NCBI GenBank assembly: GCA_019009955.1
Contig: CM032228.1
Span: forward strand, 2,099,501 to 2,163,500
DNA from: Riptortus pedestris
Taxonomy: Eukaryota; Arthropoda; Insecta; Hemiptera; Alydidae
Direction: 5' to 3'
DNA: 64,000 bases
Of this stretch, positions 10,561 to 21,167 are shown one piece after another (positions within the stretch are counted from its first letter, which is position 1; each line of letters begins with the position of its first letter). The notes under the pieces were generated by a model that was not told the DNA's origin, searched no databases, and saw nothing but the letters and a program-made list of their open reading frames with translations. The position numbers and the translations under genes were made by a program.

Positions 10561-11291
10561 TTAATATATTATTTTCTGATCGCTGAAAGCTGAAAACTGA
10601 AAAATACAAATATCTTGGTTAATATTCAAAATAGAGAATAAATGTACATAAGAATATTTATAGTACATTTAATTTGCAATAAGATTGATTTTATACAACT
10701 CTTTCATCAGACGTATAGTAACGGAGATATTTTGAATTTTCAAAATTCCCCCCTCTGAACCCCTCCCCCTCCCACTGGCCGATTTCAGCCATTAACGAAC
10801 TTGGTCTGTCTTTTTACATAAAACGACTAAATATCGAGTTTGGTAACCATCAAACAGAAACTGTGACCGATAGAGCTGAAACAGACACATTTCTCTCCAT
10901 CTCTCACTTTCTATGTATGCATATATATATAAATTGTAACGTCTGTATGTACATTAATTTTTTCCTCTATATTTATTTATTATTTTTATTATTTATTTTA
11001 CGATACTTTTTTGTTTCACATGCCATTTTATGAAACTTGTTATGTATATTAGTACTATTCGAACTTAGGCTATATTAATATTCTCCGCCAACAGGAGTGG
11101 GAGTTATAAGGGAAGCCCTCAATGAAAAATCGCATTATAGCCTTTTCTATTGTTTTAAGGTAATCGTGCATGTGACAACAGTTGATGAGACATACATAGC
11201 GGGAGTCAATTTTATTGGGCACTAGTTATCATTCAGCCTTTAATGATTTCCCGAGCGAGCCTGGTACCTTAGCTAGAGGATATATATAAAT

Positions 11292-11335
<44 letters not shown>

Positions 11336-11422
11336 CGATGGATATTTGAAGACATTTTTCGAAAATCGCATCATTGTGGACGACCTCAATAGCTGATTTT
11401 TCTTAAGGGAAATCTGCTAAAA
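10561..11422 (-). mobile_element. HINE-A copy interrupted by a Helitron
   Basis: The left piece runs from GCTGAAAACTGAAAAATACA through GTAACCATCAAACAGAAACT to about 10909. The right piece resumes after 11276 with TA-rich sequence, CGATGGATATTTGAAGACAT and the terminal TTCTTAAGGGAAATCTGCTA. The 3' end is missing. The interruption lies in the microsatellite. Confidence 0.8.
10910..11276 (+). mobile_element. Helitron, short derivative (H1)
   Basis: It begins near TCTATGTATGCATATATATA and continues AAATTGTAACGTCTGTATGT. It ends with a degraded hairpin CCCGAGCGAGCCTGG, then TACCTTAG and CTAG at 11273-11276. The same start and end motifs appear in better form at 31064-32105. No Rep/helicase ORF is present, so it is non-autonomous. 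Confidence 0.75.
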
Positions 11423-11551
11423 AAAGGAAAGACGTAGCACATGAAGCATTTGAAACCTTAGCAAAATTATAAAAGAAGGACATAAATACTGATATAAGGG
11501 ATGCGGCGATAAGCCCATGAAGCGAGGAAAAGGCAGATGTTCTGACGCAAT

Positions 11552-12586
11552 CTCCTCAGACGGCAGAGGCACAAGATGATGAAGGCCATAGAGCAATACA
11601 CTGCCTCTCAGCTGACTAGCTCCCGCCAAAATAAACAACTCCTTGACACCTGGCCACCAGTTCCCGCGCAATATACTCCTTATCAATGATAACGCACTAG
11701 CTCCTCAGACGGCAGAGGCACAAGATGATGGTGGCCATAGAGCAATACACTGGCTCTCAGCTGACTAGCTCCCGCCAAAATAAACAACTCCTTGGCACCT
11801 GGCCACCAGTTCCCGCGCAATATACTCCTTATCAATGATAACGCACTAGCTCCTCAGACGGCAGAGGCACAAGATGATGGTGGCCATAGAGCAATACACT
11901 GGCTCTCAGCTGACTAGCTCCCGCCAAAATAAACAACTCCTTGACACCTGGCCACCAGTTCCCGCGCAATATACTCCTTATCAATGATAACACACTAGCT
12001 CCTCAGACGGCAGAGGCACAAGATGATGGTGGCCATAGAGCAATACACTGCCTCTCAGCTGACTAGCTCCCGCCAAAATAAACAACTCCTTGACACCTGG
12101 TCACCAGTTCCCGCGCAATATACTCCTTATCAATGATAACACACTAGCTCCTCAGACGGCAGAGGCACAAGATGATAGTGGCCATAGAGCAATACACTGC
12201 CTCTCAGCTGACTAGTTCCCGCCAAAATAAACAACTCCTTGACACCTGGTCACCAGTTCCCGCGCAATATACTCCTTATCAATGATAACACACTAGCTCC
12301 TCAGACGGCAGAGGCACAAGATGATGGTGGCCATAGAGCAATACACTGGCTCTCAGCTGACTAGCTCCCGCCAAAATAAACAACTCCTTGACACCTGGCC
12401 ACCAGTTCCCGCGCAATATACTCCTTATCAATGATAACACACTAGCTCCTCAGACGGCAGAGGCACAAGATGATAGTGGCCATAGAGCAATACACTGGCT
12501 CTCAGCTGACTAGCTCCCGCCAAAATAAACAAGTCCTTGGCACCTGGCCACCAGTTCCCGCGCAATATACTCCTTATCAATGATAG
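11552..12586. repeat. 149-bp tandem repeat, about 7 units
   Basis: The string CTCCTCAGACGGCAGAGGC recurs at 11552, 11701, 11850, 11999, 12148, 12297 and 12446, always 149 bases apart. The last unit stops about 10 bases short. Units differ by a few substitutions only (for example GGTGGCC/AGTGGCC, CTTGACACC/CTTGGCACC), so the array is young or homogenised. The 89-codon ORF at its start is not conserved as coding. Confidence 0.95.
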
Positions 12587-13315
12587 GTATAATAAAAAAT
12601 ATCGATGATTCCTTTGAAAAACATTTCAATCTTCAAATAGTTGGATGTTTTCTGAGGGCGAGTATATAGCAACACTTACTGCAAATAAATGTAATAACAA
12701 ATCTGTTGTGGCTACACTGGGATTAACTGGTAATCCTATTCAATAAAATAAATTAATTGTTTCGATGCAGTTGTTTCAACATGCTACGATTTGAATGTAA
12801 CTAAAAATGTTGAAGGATATTTCGGTTGTACTGCAACTGCCCTTCAAACCACTCCTTCCTAGTCCATATTGACAACAAACGACCCATCTACATCTAGATG
12901 GACTACAGTTCTAAATATAAAACTTCGAAATTCAATGAGAATCTTGTTTCACCTTAAATAGACAATGCACATGAGATCAGCAATAATTTTTTTCGTATTT
13001 TTATGTCGAATATTTGTGGTTTTATTGGTACTCTGTTATCGGCAGGCCACACATTTAAAGGCGATTATTTAATCATAATTAAAAGAAAATCATTCTATTA
13101 TTTAAAATTACACTTCTTGAATTTATAAATGACAAAATGGCTAACTGGAATCCACTGATTAATGACAGATAAAATATATAGGTACTGGTTCGATATATCG
13201 CTATTCGCTGTCATTGTTATGGCTTTAGGCTGTTCATACTTGACTAGGTTATCTTAGTCATTCTCTTTCATTTGCTATCAGAAAATGAGTGATCGTTTAT
13301 TAACAACGCTTGGTT
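12587..13315. other. Unassigned, no gene seen
   Basis: Apparently unique AT-rich sequence between the 149-bp array and the next HINE-A. No ORF or repeat is recognised. Confidence 0.5.
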
Positions 13316-13947
13316 GATCGAAAAATAGTATAGAATCAATCTTATTGCAAATTAAATTTACTATAAATATTGTTATATACATTTATTCTGTATCTTGAAT
13401 ATTAACCGAGATATTTGCATTTTTCAGTTTTCAGCCCTCAGCAAACCGCCACTTCTACTCATGTTACATAAACAATACTCAGTTATATAATAAAACACAT
13501 TATTCTAACCTTAACTACCTAATATTGTATTCAATAGACCTTTATTATACGAGATACATGCAAATATGTCCTGGTTACCCTCCCCCCTCCTCCCGTCGTA
13601 ATGTCTTGGATGACTAAAATTTGATTGATTGATATAACAATTATTCTGACTCATTATTAATTACAGTACTAGATATAGTAAATAGTTCTCAATAAAATTA
13701 ATATGTTATATTCTGATATATTTCAGTAATTGTTTTTCTTTCCGGTGTGAGGCGGGCAGACCCGTTTGTTTACATTTCTAACCTAACGCTTCCTGTCGGC
13801 AGGTTATTGAAATTGAATAAAACATTTCTAATTTCCGTTTGTATTTATTCAGGGTGGTGTTGTGTTAGCAATATGTAGATTTATCTATTACTAAACTTCA
13901 CGGGGGAAATCTGCTTAGTTTACGCAGCCCCTGCGTGACGGACTTTT
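13316..13947 (+). mobile_element. HINE-A copy, long form, 5'-truncated
   Basis: It starts inside the element at GATCGAAAAATAGTATAGAA and keeps CCGAGATATTTGCATTTTTC, the poly-C-rich block near 13572 and a perfect 3' end (GGGAAATCTGCTTAG, hairpin, GACGGACTTTTT). Confidence 0.88.
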
Positions 13948-14243
13948 TGGAAATACTTGTATATCAGAAGGAATACTAACTTTTGGAGTGTACTCACCAC
14001 TAATGGTAGCCTTGTAATATCCTTGTTGTGGTGTTATGTTGGCCCAGTGTAGTTGGTCACATATCACACAGCTGTCCAGTGGAGGGGCAGGCAGGTACTG
14101 AGGTATGCTTCAGGTAACAGCTGATCAGCCCCACCATACCCTCCAATGCCATTCGAGACAACCCCACAGACACCTCTATTACAAGGCTCAAGTTCAACAT
14201 TCCTCCTACCTACTTCATACACACACATTTCACTTTCAGTCGA

Positions 14244-14357
14244 TTTTCTCTCAGGGAAATCAGCTATTGAGGTTGTACTCAGGATACCATTTTCAAAACA
14301 ATTCTTCAAATGTCCATCGGTCCAACCTGGGAGACGACGAAAATGGGGCCTGGTTAA

Positions 14358-14392
<35 letters not shown>

Positions 14393-15227
14393 TGTTAACG
14401 CTGGAGAGGTCGTAATTTTTGTTTAATCGTTACTAAACTCGATATATAAACGTTTTATGTAAAAGTAAACATCAAGTTCGTTGACGATTGAAATCGGACT
14501 GGTGACGGGGGGGGGGGTGGTTTAGAAGGGGAATTTCGAAAATTCGAAATATCTCGAATTATTATTATACGTCGGATCGTAAAAGTGTATAGGACAAATC
14601 TTATGGCAAATTAAATATTCTATAAATGTTAATGCCTTTTTTTTATTATTATCTTCAATATTAATCCAGATATTTGCATTTTATAATTTTTGGCCGTCAG
14701 TAAACCCCCACTCCTACTCATGTCATATTAAAAATAAGATGTTATACCATAAAACAAATTATTTGAAGCTTAAACACAAAGTATTGTTCTCAATGTAGCT
14801 TAGTATTTAAGTGATGCTAGCGTTGGTAAGTGCTAATAACATACATCACATTGTAACAATATACAATAGGTACATATAATACAGTAGCTGTTAACAGCCC
14901 TGAGGAACAAGAGGAAATACAATTCTCCAAATATTGGCCTAGACTAAAACTACTTCAAATATTTTCGTCATTGTACATCGAATCGAAAGTTTGTATAGAA
15001 CCAATTTTGTTATTGTTATTGATGGTTTACAATTGTTGCTCTAAACATTTTTTCGTAACTCAAATATTAAGAGTTATTCGTGCTTTATTGTTTTCTGCCT
15101 CCTCCTTCTCGGAATTGTATTTTGAATTATAAAATATAGTGTAGAAGGTGAGATAAGATGGATAGTGAGTGATAACCACACGTGGCAAATCTGCTTAGTC
15201 GATGCAGACCAACCATGGCGGACCTTT
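14244..15227 (+). mobile_element. HINE-A copy, long form, near full length
   Basis: It runs from TTTTCTCTCAGGGAAATCAG (5' palindrome partly lost) to a decayed 3' end GCAAATCTGCTTAG..GGCGGACCTTT. The TA tract is at 14361-14390 and the poly-G tract at about 14505. It is uninterrupted at the two places where other copies carry nested insertions, so it serves as the empty-site reference. ORFs of 81-97 codons over its 5' part are chance. Confidence 0.85.
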
Positions 15228-15589
15228 AGCATATGGTTTTAATAAAGGCAGAGAGAGGATTAATTATTTTATGCCTGCGTTTCGTTTGAACTTGAAGGGA
15301 ATCAGAGCAGTATAGTCGGGCATTACATCCATTTTTATCTAATATATGATTGAGTAGATGTAGAGACAAAGCCCAAATGCAGACATCCTTGCACGATGAG
15401 TAACAGCTTCGAGATAATGGCCTGGCTCAAGATGAGTCAACCATCGTGCCACATTCCTGATCACACTTCTTATCAATGTTTCCTCTAATGATGATTGCTA
15501 ACAGCTGATAAAGTATTGTTCCAACAGGAATATTCCCCTGCCGAGCAAACACCAATCGGAACGCAAATTATATTCCCAAACAATAGAGT
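15228..15589. other. Unassigned, no gene seen
   Basis: Apparently unique sequence. Nothing recognisable. Confidence 0.5.
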
Positions 15590-15596
15590 ACACCAA

Positions 15597-15631
<35 letters not shown>

Positions 15632-15708
15632 TATATATAAAATTTTGAACGGACCTCATTTTCGTCATCTCCTGGGTTGGATCGATGGACATTTGAAGAA
15701 ATTTTAAC
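15590..15708 (-). mobile_element. HINE-A fragment with a CA microsatellite
   Basis: A (CA)n tract at 15597-15629 is followed by a short TA tract, TTTTGAACGGACCTCATTTT and GGATCGATGGACATTTGAAG. It shows that the microsatellite slot can be CA instead of TA. It stops before the 5' palindrome. Confidence 0.75.
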
Positions 15709-15864
15709 TAATAAGCATAAAAGCCTGGATACCAATAAAATGTTTGCTAAGTCTTCCGTTTGCAGTGTACTGCTTGAAGAAGTAGGAATAAAGAAAATCC
15801 AACGAGGAAGTTCTAAATGAGGTTAGTAAAAGTAAGAGTCTTATCACGGCCACCATGGCTAATT

Positions 15865-15990
15865 GGCAACAAGGATTTCATTTAATTATTTCGTCAATAA
15901 ATAAATCCCTATTGTCATATCCAATTCGCCGATCTACCACCGAACATGTGAGATTAAGGCCAACTCACATGGCTAACCTCAGCCCTACTG
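15865..15990 (-). mobile_element. tRNA-derived SINE, fragment
   Basis: Reverse reading gives GGGCTGAGGTTAGCCATGTG, AGTTGGCCTTAATCTCACAT and a decayed B-box region (GGCGAATTGGATATGAC). The body GGGATTTATTTATTGACGAA follows. It matches the heads of the SINEs at 24.4, 29.4 and 40.9 kb. Confidence 0.65.
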
Positions 15991-16038
15991 GGTCTTAATA
16001 AATAATAATAAGAAGAAGAATTATGTTGGCCATGAAAT

Positions 16039-16528
16039 GGTCCGTCACGCAAGGGCTGCGTAAACTAAGCAGATTTATCACGTGAAGTTATACACTATAG
16101 AAATCTGCATACCACGAGGTTCTAAACCAATTACACGAGAGCCGAACAGTTACAGAAACGGCCGAACTAGCTTTCGGCGGAAATTTACGAATAGAATCGA
16201 CGTCAGCCGATCTCATCTCGTCCGTTATCCGCACACACTTAAAAAGAAAAGCGAATATTTCGATTAATATTCAAGATAGAGAATAAATCTACACGACAAT
16301 ATTTATACTAAATTTAATTTGCAATAAGACTAGCTCTATACAAGTATACGATGTGTGTAGTAACGGAGATATTTCGAATTTTCGAAAATCCCCACTCTAC
16401 ACCCCCCCCACCCAATGGTCCGATTTCAGCCATTAACGAACATGATCTTTCTTTTTAAGTACATAAAACTATTAAATACCGAGTTTGATAACGACTAAAC
16501 AAAAATTGCGACCGCTAGAGAGTTAACA

Positions 16529-16614
<86 letters not shown>

Positions 16615-16750
16615 GAGTATTGTTGACCGGGCCTCATTTTCGTCATCTCCTGGGTAGGATCGATGAACATTTGAAGAAATGTTTCGAAAATCGCGTCATC
16701 ATCGCGTACGACCTCATTAGCTGATTTCCCTTACGGGAAATCTCTTAAAA
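16039..16750 (-). mobile_element. HINE-A copy, short form, full length
   Basis: 3' end GGTCCGTCACGCAAGGGCTG at 16039 and 5' palindrome GATTTCCCTTACGGGAAATC near 16722, ending TTAAAA. The microsatellite is a compound TA plus GA tract. The poly-C tract is at about 16400. Confidence 0.9.
16532..16616. repeat. Compound (TA)n(GA)n microsatellite
   Basis: TA repeats run to about 16571 and GA repeats to about 16612. The tract occupies the microsatellite slot of the surrounding HINE-A copy. Confidence 0.97.
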
Positions 16751-17429
16751 ACGAGAGTGAAACCTCTTTGGCATATAATAAAGGACAAGGACTTCTTTAC
16801 TAATATATTTGAAGATAAGATCCTTCGGCATAGGACATTGTGTACCCATTCGAAGTGTGGCAGCAATGTAGGAGGCACCTAGCCTTTACAGCCTTAATCC
16901 AGCCTACTCCTATCCAACACATCTCTGGTGACTGAGGATTCGCTACGATGGTTTAGCGATCCTATGGCATAGGACAAGAGACAGGCCTAGAATATCCTAT
17001 TGTGGAGACATGAAGCATCTCATGGATTTGGTTGAGTATACGAGCCAACGAGGTAGCAGCCGATAGAACACAATGGCTATATAGTGAAAGACACCTTCAG
17101 ATAATGATAACATAAATAGCTGGCATTGCTAATCAGACTAAATACCTAAGTCTTGGTCAACTGAATGAGTTTATGAGAATTAGAATAGATGTTGGTCTAA
17201 AACCGGGGTTGGCGGTTAGAGGCTACCACTGGCTTAAGACAAACAGATATGTTATCAACTAATAACTTTCTTTTTCCCTTTAAGTGAAAATCATCAAGGT
17301 AGGTGTTAGGGATTAAGAAGAAAATAGAAAAATGAAAATAACTCTGTTAATCAGTCTAATAAGTAGAAAATAATAACAATTGTACAACATATGTCATCAA
17401 CAACATCATCTATAATCAAATTTTCAACC
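16751..17429. other. Unassigned, no gene seen
   Basis: Apparently unique sequence up to the left inverted repeat of the 17.4-kb element. No ORF of note. Confidence 0.5.
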
Positions 17430-17714
17430 CGATGCCAGTAGACAGAAAAGGGGGTTGTTTCTGGACCACTTTAAAAAAAGATGTGATTTACACAATAAAA
17501 CCCAAAAAATGATTAAAAAATAAATGTTTTTATCAATTATCTCATAATTTTTGTAAAAAATACATGCAATTTAGCTTAAAATTATATATTTTATTAATAA
17601 AATTTACCACACTTTTTCATTCATTTTTCGATTTGCAAAATGGATTTCGTTTCAGGATATCTAAAAATTCCAAAAAGATCTATTTCCCCCAAAAAAGGAA
17701 ATGAACTAGCTAAA
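17430..17714 (+). repeat. Left terminal inverted repeat
   Basis: Pairs with 18253-18562. Shared internal strings include TTGTAAAAAATACATGCAAT at about 17550, ACTTTTTCATTC at about 17611 and GATATCTAAAA near 17656. CAAAAAAGGAAA and GAACTAGCTA follow near 17700. Confidence 0.9.
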
Positions 17715-17770
17715 ATGATATTTTTTGTGTATTTAAGATATTCAATCATTAAAATGGTCGTTGCTAATAA

Positions 17771-18142
17771 ATGGAAACCTTGAAAAAGATTAAACAAGTT
17801 GGTCAATGCAAAAACATTTCAATTCTTAAACTAACAGATTTGGAACATAATCAACTTTATCCAATTAAAGAACTTAACACTAAATTTGGAAAACGTATAA
17901 TAGTTATATTCGAAAATGGAGAAGATAAATCACAAGTTTTTCTTCCAGATAGATTTCATGAGAAATTAACTAAAAAAGATATTCAATCATTATATACACA
18001 AAAAATATCATTTGTTTATAATGGACTACAAGATGTAGATGATGGCCAGAAGATTCATATTATTGACTTTTTAGAAAACAAAGATACAATGAATAAAACG
18101 GTAATCAAATCTAAAATAACTGAAAGCGATAATGATGATTAA
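17771..18142 (+). CDS. 123-aa protein, possible OB-fold ssDNA-binding type
   Basis: Function unknown. This is the only gene-like ORF of the long-TIR element. It starts at the first ATG in frame (17771); an earlier ATG at 17754 is out of frame and stops after nine codons. The predicted protein is lysine-rich and hydrophilic, without a signal peptide or membrane segment. Residues 30-100 look like alternating short beta strands: YPIKEL (30-35), NTKFGKRIIVIF (36-47), VFLPDRF (56-62), ISFVYNG (79-85) and KIHIIDF (94-100). The tail is acidic (ITESDNDD, 116-123). A compact strand-rich core with an acidic tail recalls small OB-fold single-stranded-DNA-binding proteins. That is inference from pattern, with no catalytic motif to confirm it. 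Promoter and polyadenylation would have to lie in or beside the inverted repeats. The frame is intact, unlike every other mobile-element ORF in the window. Confidence 0.6.
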   Translation: METLKKIKQVGQCKNISILKLTDLEHNQLYPIKELNTKFGKRIIVIFENGEDKSQVFLPDRFHEKLTKKDIQSLYTQKISFVYNGLQDVDDGQKIHIIDFLENKDTMNKTVIKSKITESDNDD

Positions 18143-18252
18143 ATTAATTGAATACATTTTCTTATTTTAAGGTTTTTACCTTATTTTTAAGATTATTGAT
18201 AGTTTTTTTTCATTTTTTTTATGGATTTTTAGAAATATTTATGTTTAAAAAT

Positions 18253-18562
18253 GTTAGCTAGTTCGTTTCCTTTTTTGAGGAAAATAAATCTTTTTGGAAA
18301 TTTTAGATATCCTCAAACCAAATCCGACAAATCTGAATTATGCAAACCGACAAACGAATGAAAAAGTAATGTAAATTTTATTAGAAAAATAGATAATTTT
18401 ACGCTAAATTGCATGTATTTTTTACAAAAATTATAAAATAATTGATAAAACATTTATTTTTTTTATCAGTTTTTTTCGGACTTTTTTTTTTTTTTTTTTT
18501 TTTTTAAATCGCGTATTTTTTTAAAGTGGTCCAGAAACGCCCTTTTCTATCTACTGACGCCC
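18253..18562 (-). repeat. Right terminal inverted repeat
   Basis: Reverse complement of the left repeat with scattered substitutions. It is longer mainly because of a T run of about 25 at 18482-18505. Confidence 0.9.
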
Positions 18563-18601
18563 AACAACGTCGATACTTGAGAATTTACATTTTACCTAAT
18601 A

Positions 18602-18604
<3 letters not shown>

Positions 18605-18692
<88 letters not shown>
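18605..18692. repeat. Compound (CT)n(TA)n microsatellite
   Basis: CT repeats at 18605-18636 pass into TA repeats with one interruption (AATA). The following 213 bases to 18905 are not clearly HINE-A and are left unassigned. A 113-codon minus-strand ORF over the tract is a microsatellite artefact. Confidence 0.95.
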
Positions 18693-18693
<1 letters not shown>

Positions 18694-18905
18694 CTGTTAG
18701 TGTGTGTTAATATTTTTAAACGAATGATGTTTTCCTCATCTAGGAGCGGGGAAATGAACATAGATTTGCCCCTCCCTCCGCTGGAAAAGCGTACTTCCCC
18801 AATTGCAGCCCAGAGACGTTTTGAAATGATAGCTTTGTAAGGAGAAAAGTATGTTAGATGAGTATTTGAGGCGATATTTACTGAATTACTCATCAAACCG
18901 CGGTG

Positions 18906-19432
18906 GATTTTCCGGGAGGAAATCATCAGCTATTCAGGATCTACTCATGGCATAGTGCCTATTCAGCTTCAACCCATGATGGCATTTTCAAAACATTTCT
19001 TCAAATCTCCATCGATCCTACCTAGGAGATGAGGTCCGTTCAAAATATATATGAGTATGTGTATATATATTTGTCTGTGAACGTCTGATCGATTTCAAAC
19101 GCGGCACGTAAACGTTTTATGTAAAAATGAAGATCCAGTTCGTTAACAGCTAAACTCGGAACACTAAGAGAGAGGGGGAGGGGGGGGGGGTGAGACGGGG
19201 GAATTTTGAAAATACAAAATATCTCCGTTATTATGAGTCGAATAGAAAATTTGCATTAGTCTAATCATTTTATATGTAATGTTCTATAAGTGGTCCAATG
19301 TACGATTTTTAGCAGATTTCCCTTAAGGGAAATCAGCTATTGAGGTTGTACTCATGACGGAATTTTCGAAATTTTTCTTCAAATGTCCATCGATCCTGCC
19401 CAGGAGATGACGAAAATGATGTCCGTTCAAAA

Positions 19433-19496
<64 letters not shown>

Positions 19497-20209
19497 CTGT
19501 TACCGCTCTAGCGGTCGCAATTTTTGCTTGATCGTTGCCAAACTCGATATTTAGTCGTTTTATGTAAAAATAAAGATCAAGTTCGTTAACGGCTGAAATC
19601 GGATCACAGGGAGGGGGGGTTTAGAGGGGGGATTTTCAAAAATTCGAAATATCTCCGTTATTATGCGTCTGATCAAAACATTGTATAGATGAATCTTATT
19701 GCAAATTCAATTTACTATAAATATTGTTATATACATTTATTCTCTATCTTGAATATTAACCGAGATATTTGCATTTGTATTCTGCGTATGGTCGGCTATG
19801 TTCGGCCTTTCCGCTGAGAGCTCTGGTGGCCGTTTCTGTAACTATTAGTCCCTCGTGAATAGGTTTAGAGGTTTCTTACTACTACAGTTGCTATTAGGCA
19901 GATTTCCCTATTGTAAAACTTCACGTGGGAAATCTGCTTAGTTTACGCAGCCCCTGCGTGACGGACTTTTTATTATTCTGATTATTTATCCAGATATTTG
20001 TATTTTTTAGTTTTCAGTCTTGAGTAAAGCCACACTCCGTCTCATGTCATATTAACTAAAATAAGCTGTTATATTATGAAGCACATTATTAGAAGCCTAA
20101 ACACCAAATATTGTTCTTATTGAACTTTTACGTTTTGAGATAAATGCAAATAATTGACGTCCGTGGGAAATCTGTTCAATGATCGCGGCCCCTGCGTGAC
20201 GGACTTTTT
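18906..20209 (+). mobile_element. HINE-A copy interrupted by a second HINE-A
   Basis: Left piece 18906-19306: decayed 5' end, CCATCGATCCTACCTAGGAG, a short TA-rich tract and a poly-G tract at about 19180. Right piece 19971-20209: ATTTATCCAGATATTTGTAT, the long-form blocks, and a 3' end GGGAAATCTG..CCCCTGCG, GACGGACTTTTT. Removing 19307-19970 restores a normal element of about 640 bases. Confidence 0.88.
19307..19970 (+). mobile_element. HINE-A copy, short form, complete (664 bp)
   Basis: Intact termini (TTTTAGCAGATTTCCC to GACGGACTTTT), the palindrome GATTTCCCTTAAGGGAAATC at 19315-19334, a TA tract at 19435-19491 and a poly-G tract near 19610. It is inserted in a T run inside the copy at 18906-20209, so it is the younger of the two. 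Confidence 0.95.
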
Positions 20210-20539
20210 AACTTGTTCTTGAGGAACAAATTATCAAATTCTTTAATGGCTCAAATGGATCCTGGCACGTGAACATTTATCGAATAATACGTGGAAGTTA
20301 TCAAATAATAAGGGGTAAATATGAATGTAATATACCAAACTGCCTATTTCAGGACAGAAAAAAAGAGAGATGAATATCTAATCCAGCATTCATAGTTATA
20401 TATATTGGTTCATAGCAGTTTGATGTTGGTTCGCAAATCCGGCTACTGTGAAGTCGTTGAATTAGTGAAGAACAATGGAATGAGGGACTTTTGGCACAAG
20501 ATAAAATGAGTAAATCGCTGTTATGCGAAACTGAAATTT
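20210..20539. other. Unassigned, no gene seen
   Basis: Apparently unique sequence between two HINE-A copies. Confidence 0.5.
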
Positions 20540-20977
20540 AAAAAGTCCGTAAGGCAGGGGCTGCGTAAACTAAGCAGATTTCCCACGTGAAGTTTTACAA
20601 TAGAGAAATTTCACGAGAGTCGAGCAGTTAAACAACCAAACTAGCTTTTGGCGGAAAAATCACCCGTCCGTTAGCCGCCCAGATTTAATAAAAATGCAAA
20701 TATCTCGGTTAATATTCAAGATAGATAATACTTGTATAATATAACAATATTTATAGTAAATTTAATTTGCAATAAGATTGACTCTGTACAATTTTTCGAT
20801 CCGCTGCATAGTAACAGAGATATTTCGAATTTTCGAAAATCCTGCCCTCTAAACCCCCACTTCCCACTGGTCCGATTTCAGCTGTTAACGAACTTGATCT
20901 TTCTTTTTACATAACACGACTAAATATCGAGTTTGGTAACGATCAAACAAAAATTGCGACCGCTAGAGCGGTAACAG

Positions 20978-21041
<64 letters not shown>

Positions 21042-21167
21042 TTTTGAACGGACCTCATTTTCGTCATCTACTAGGTAGAATCGATGGACATTTGAAGAAA
21101 AATTTCGAAAATTCCGTCATGAGTACAACCTCAATAGCTGATTTCCCTTAAGGGAAATCAGCTAAAA
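20540..21167 (-). mobile_element. HINE-A copy, short form, complete
   Basis: 3' end AAAAAGTCCGTAAGGCAGGG at 20540. At the 5' end lies a perfect 30-bp palindrome (21135-21164), core GATTTCCCTTAAGGGAAATC flanked by TAGCT and AGCTA. The TA tract is about 20983-21037. Its 5' terminus is fused directly to the 3' end of the next copy. Confidence 0.93.

Larger units (their letters stand above)
17430..18562. mobile_element. Long-TIR element with a single ORF, family not recognised
   Basis: About 1.13 kb bounded by inverted repeats of about 285 and 310 bases, leaving a central 540 bases almost filled by one intact ORF. The outer ends read GATGCCAGTAGACAGAAAAG on the left and, reversed, GGGCGTCAGTAGATAGAAAA on the right. 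Both continue into TTTCTGGACCACTTTAAAAA. CAAC flanks both ends (17425-17428 and 18562-18565), but this is too short to call a target duplication. There is no transposase, replicase or polymerase. It could be a non-autonomous DNA transposon with a captured gene, a piece of a larger Polinton-like element, or an integrated small linear replicon. Confidence 0.75.

Noticed and set aside
17430..18562. Endogenous parvovirus-like or Polinton sequence
   Set aside because: The long inverted ends invite it, but there is no replication initiator, capsid, polymerase or integrase. Kept only as an alternative origin.
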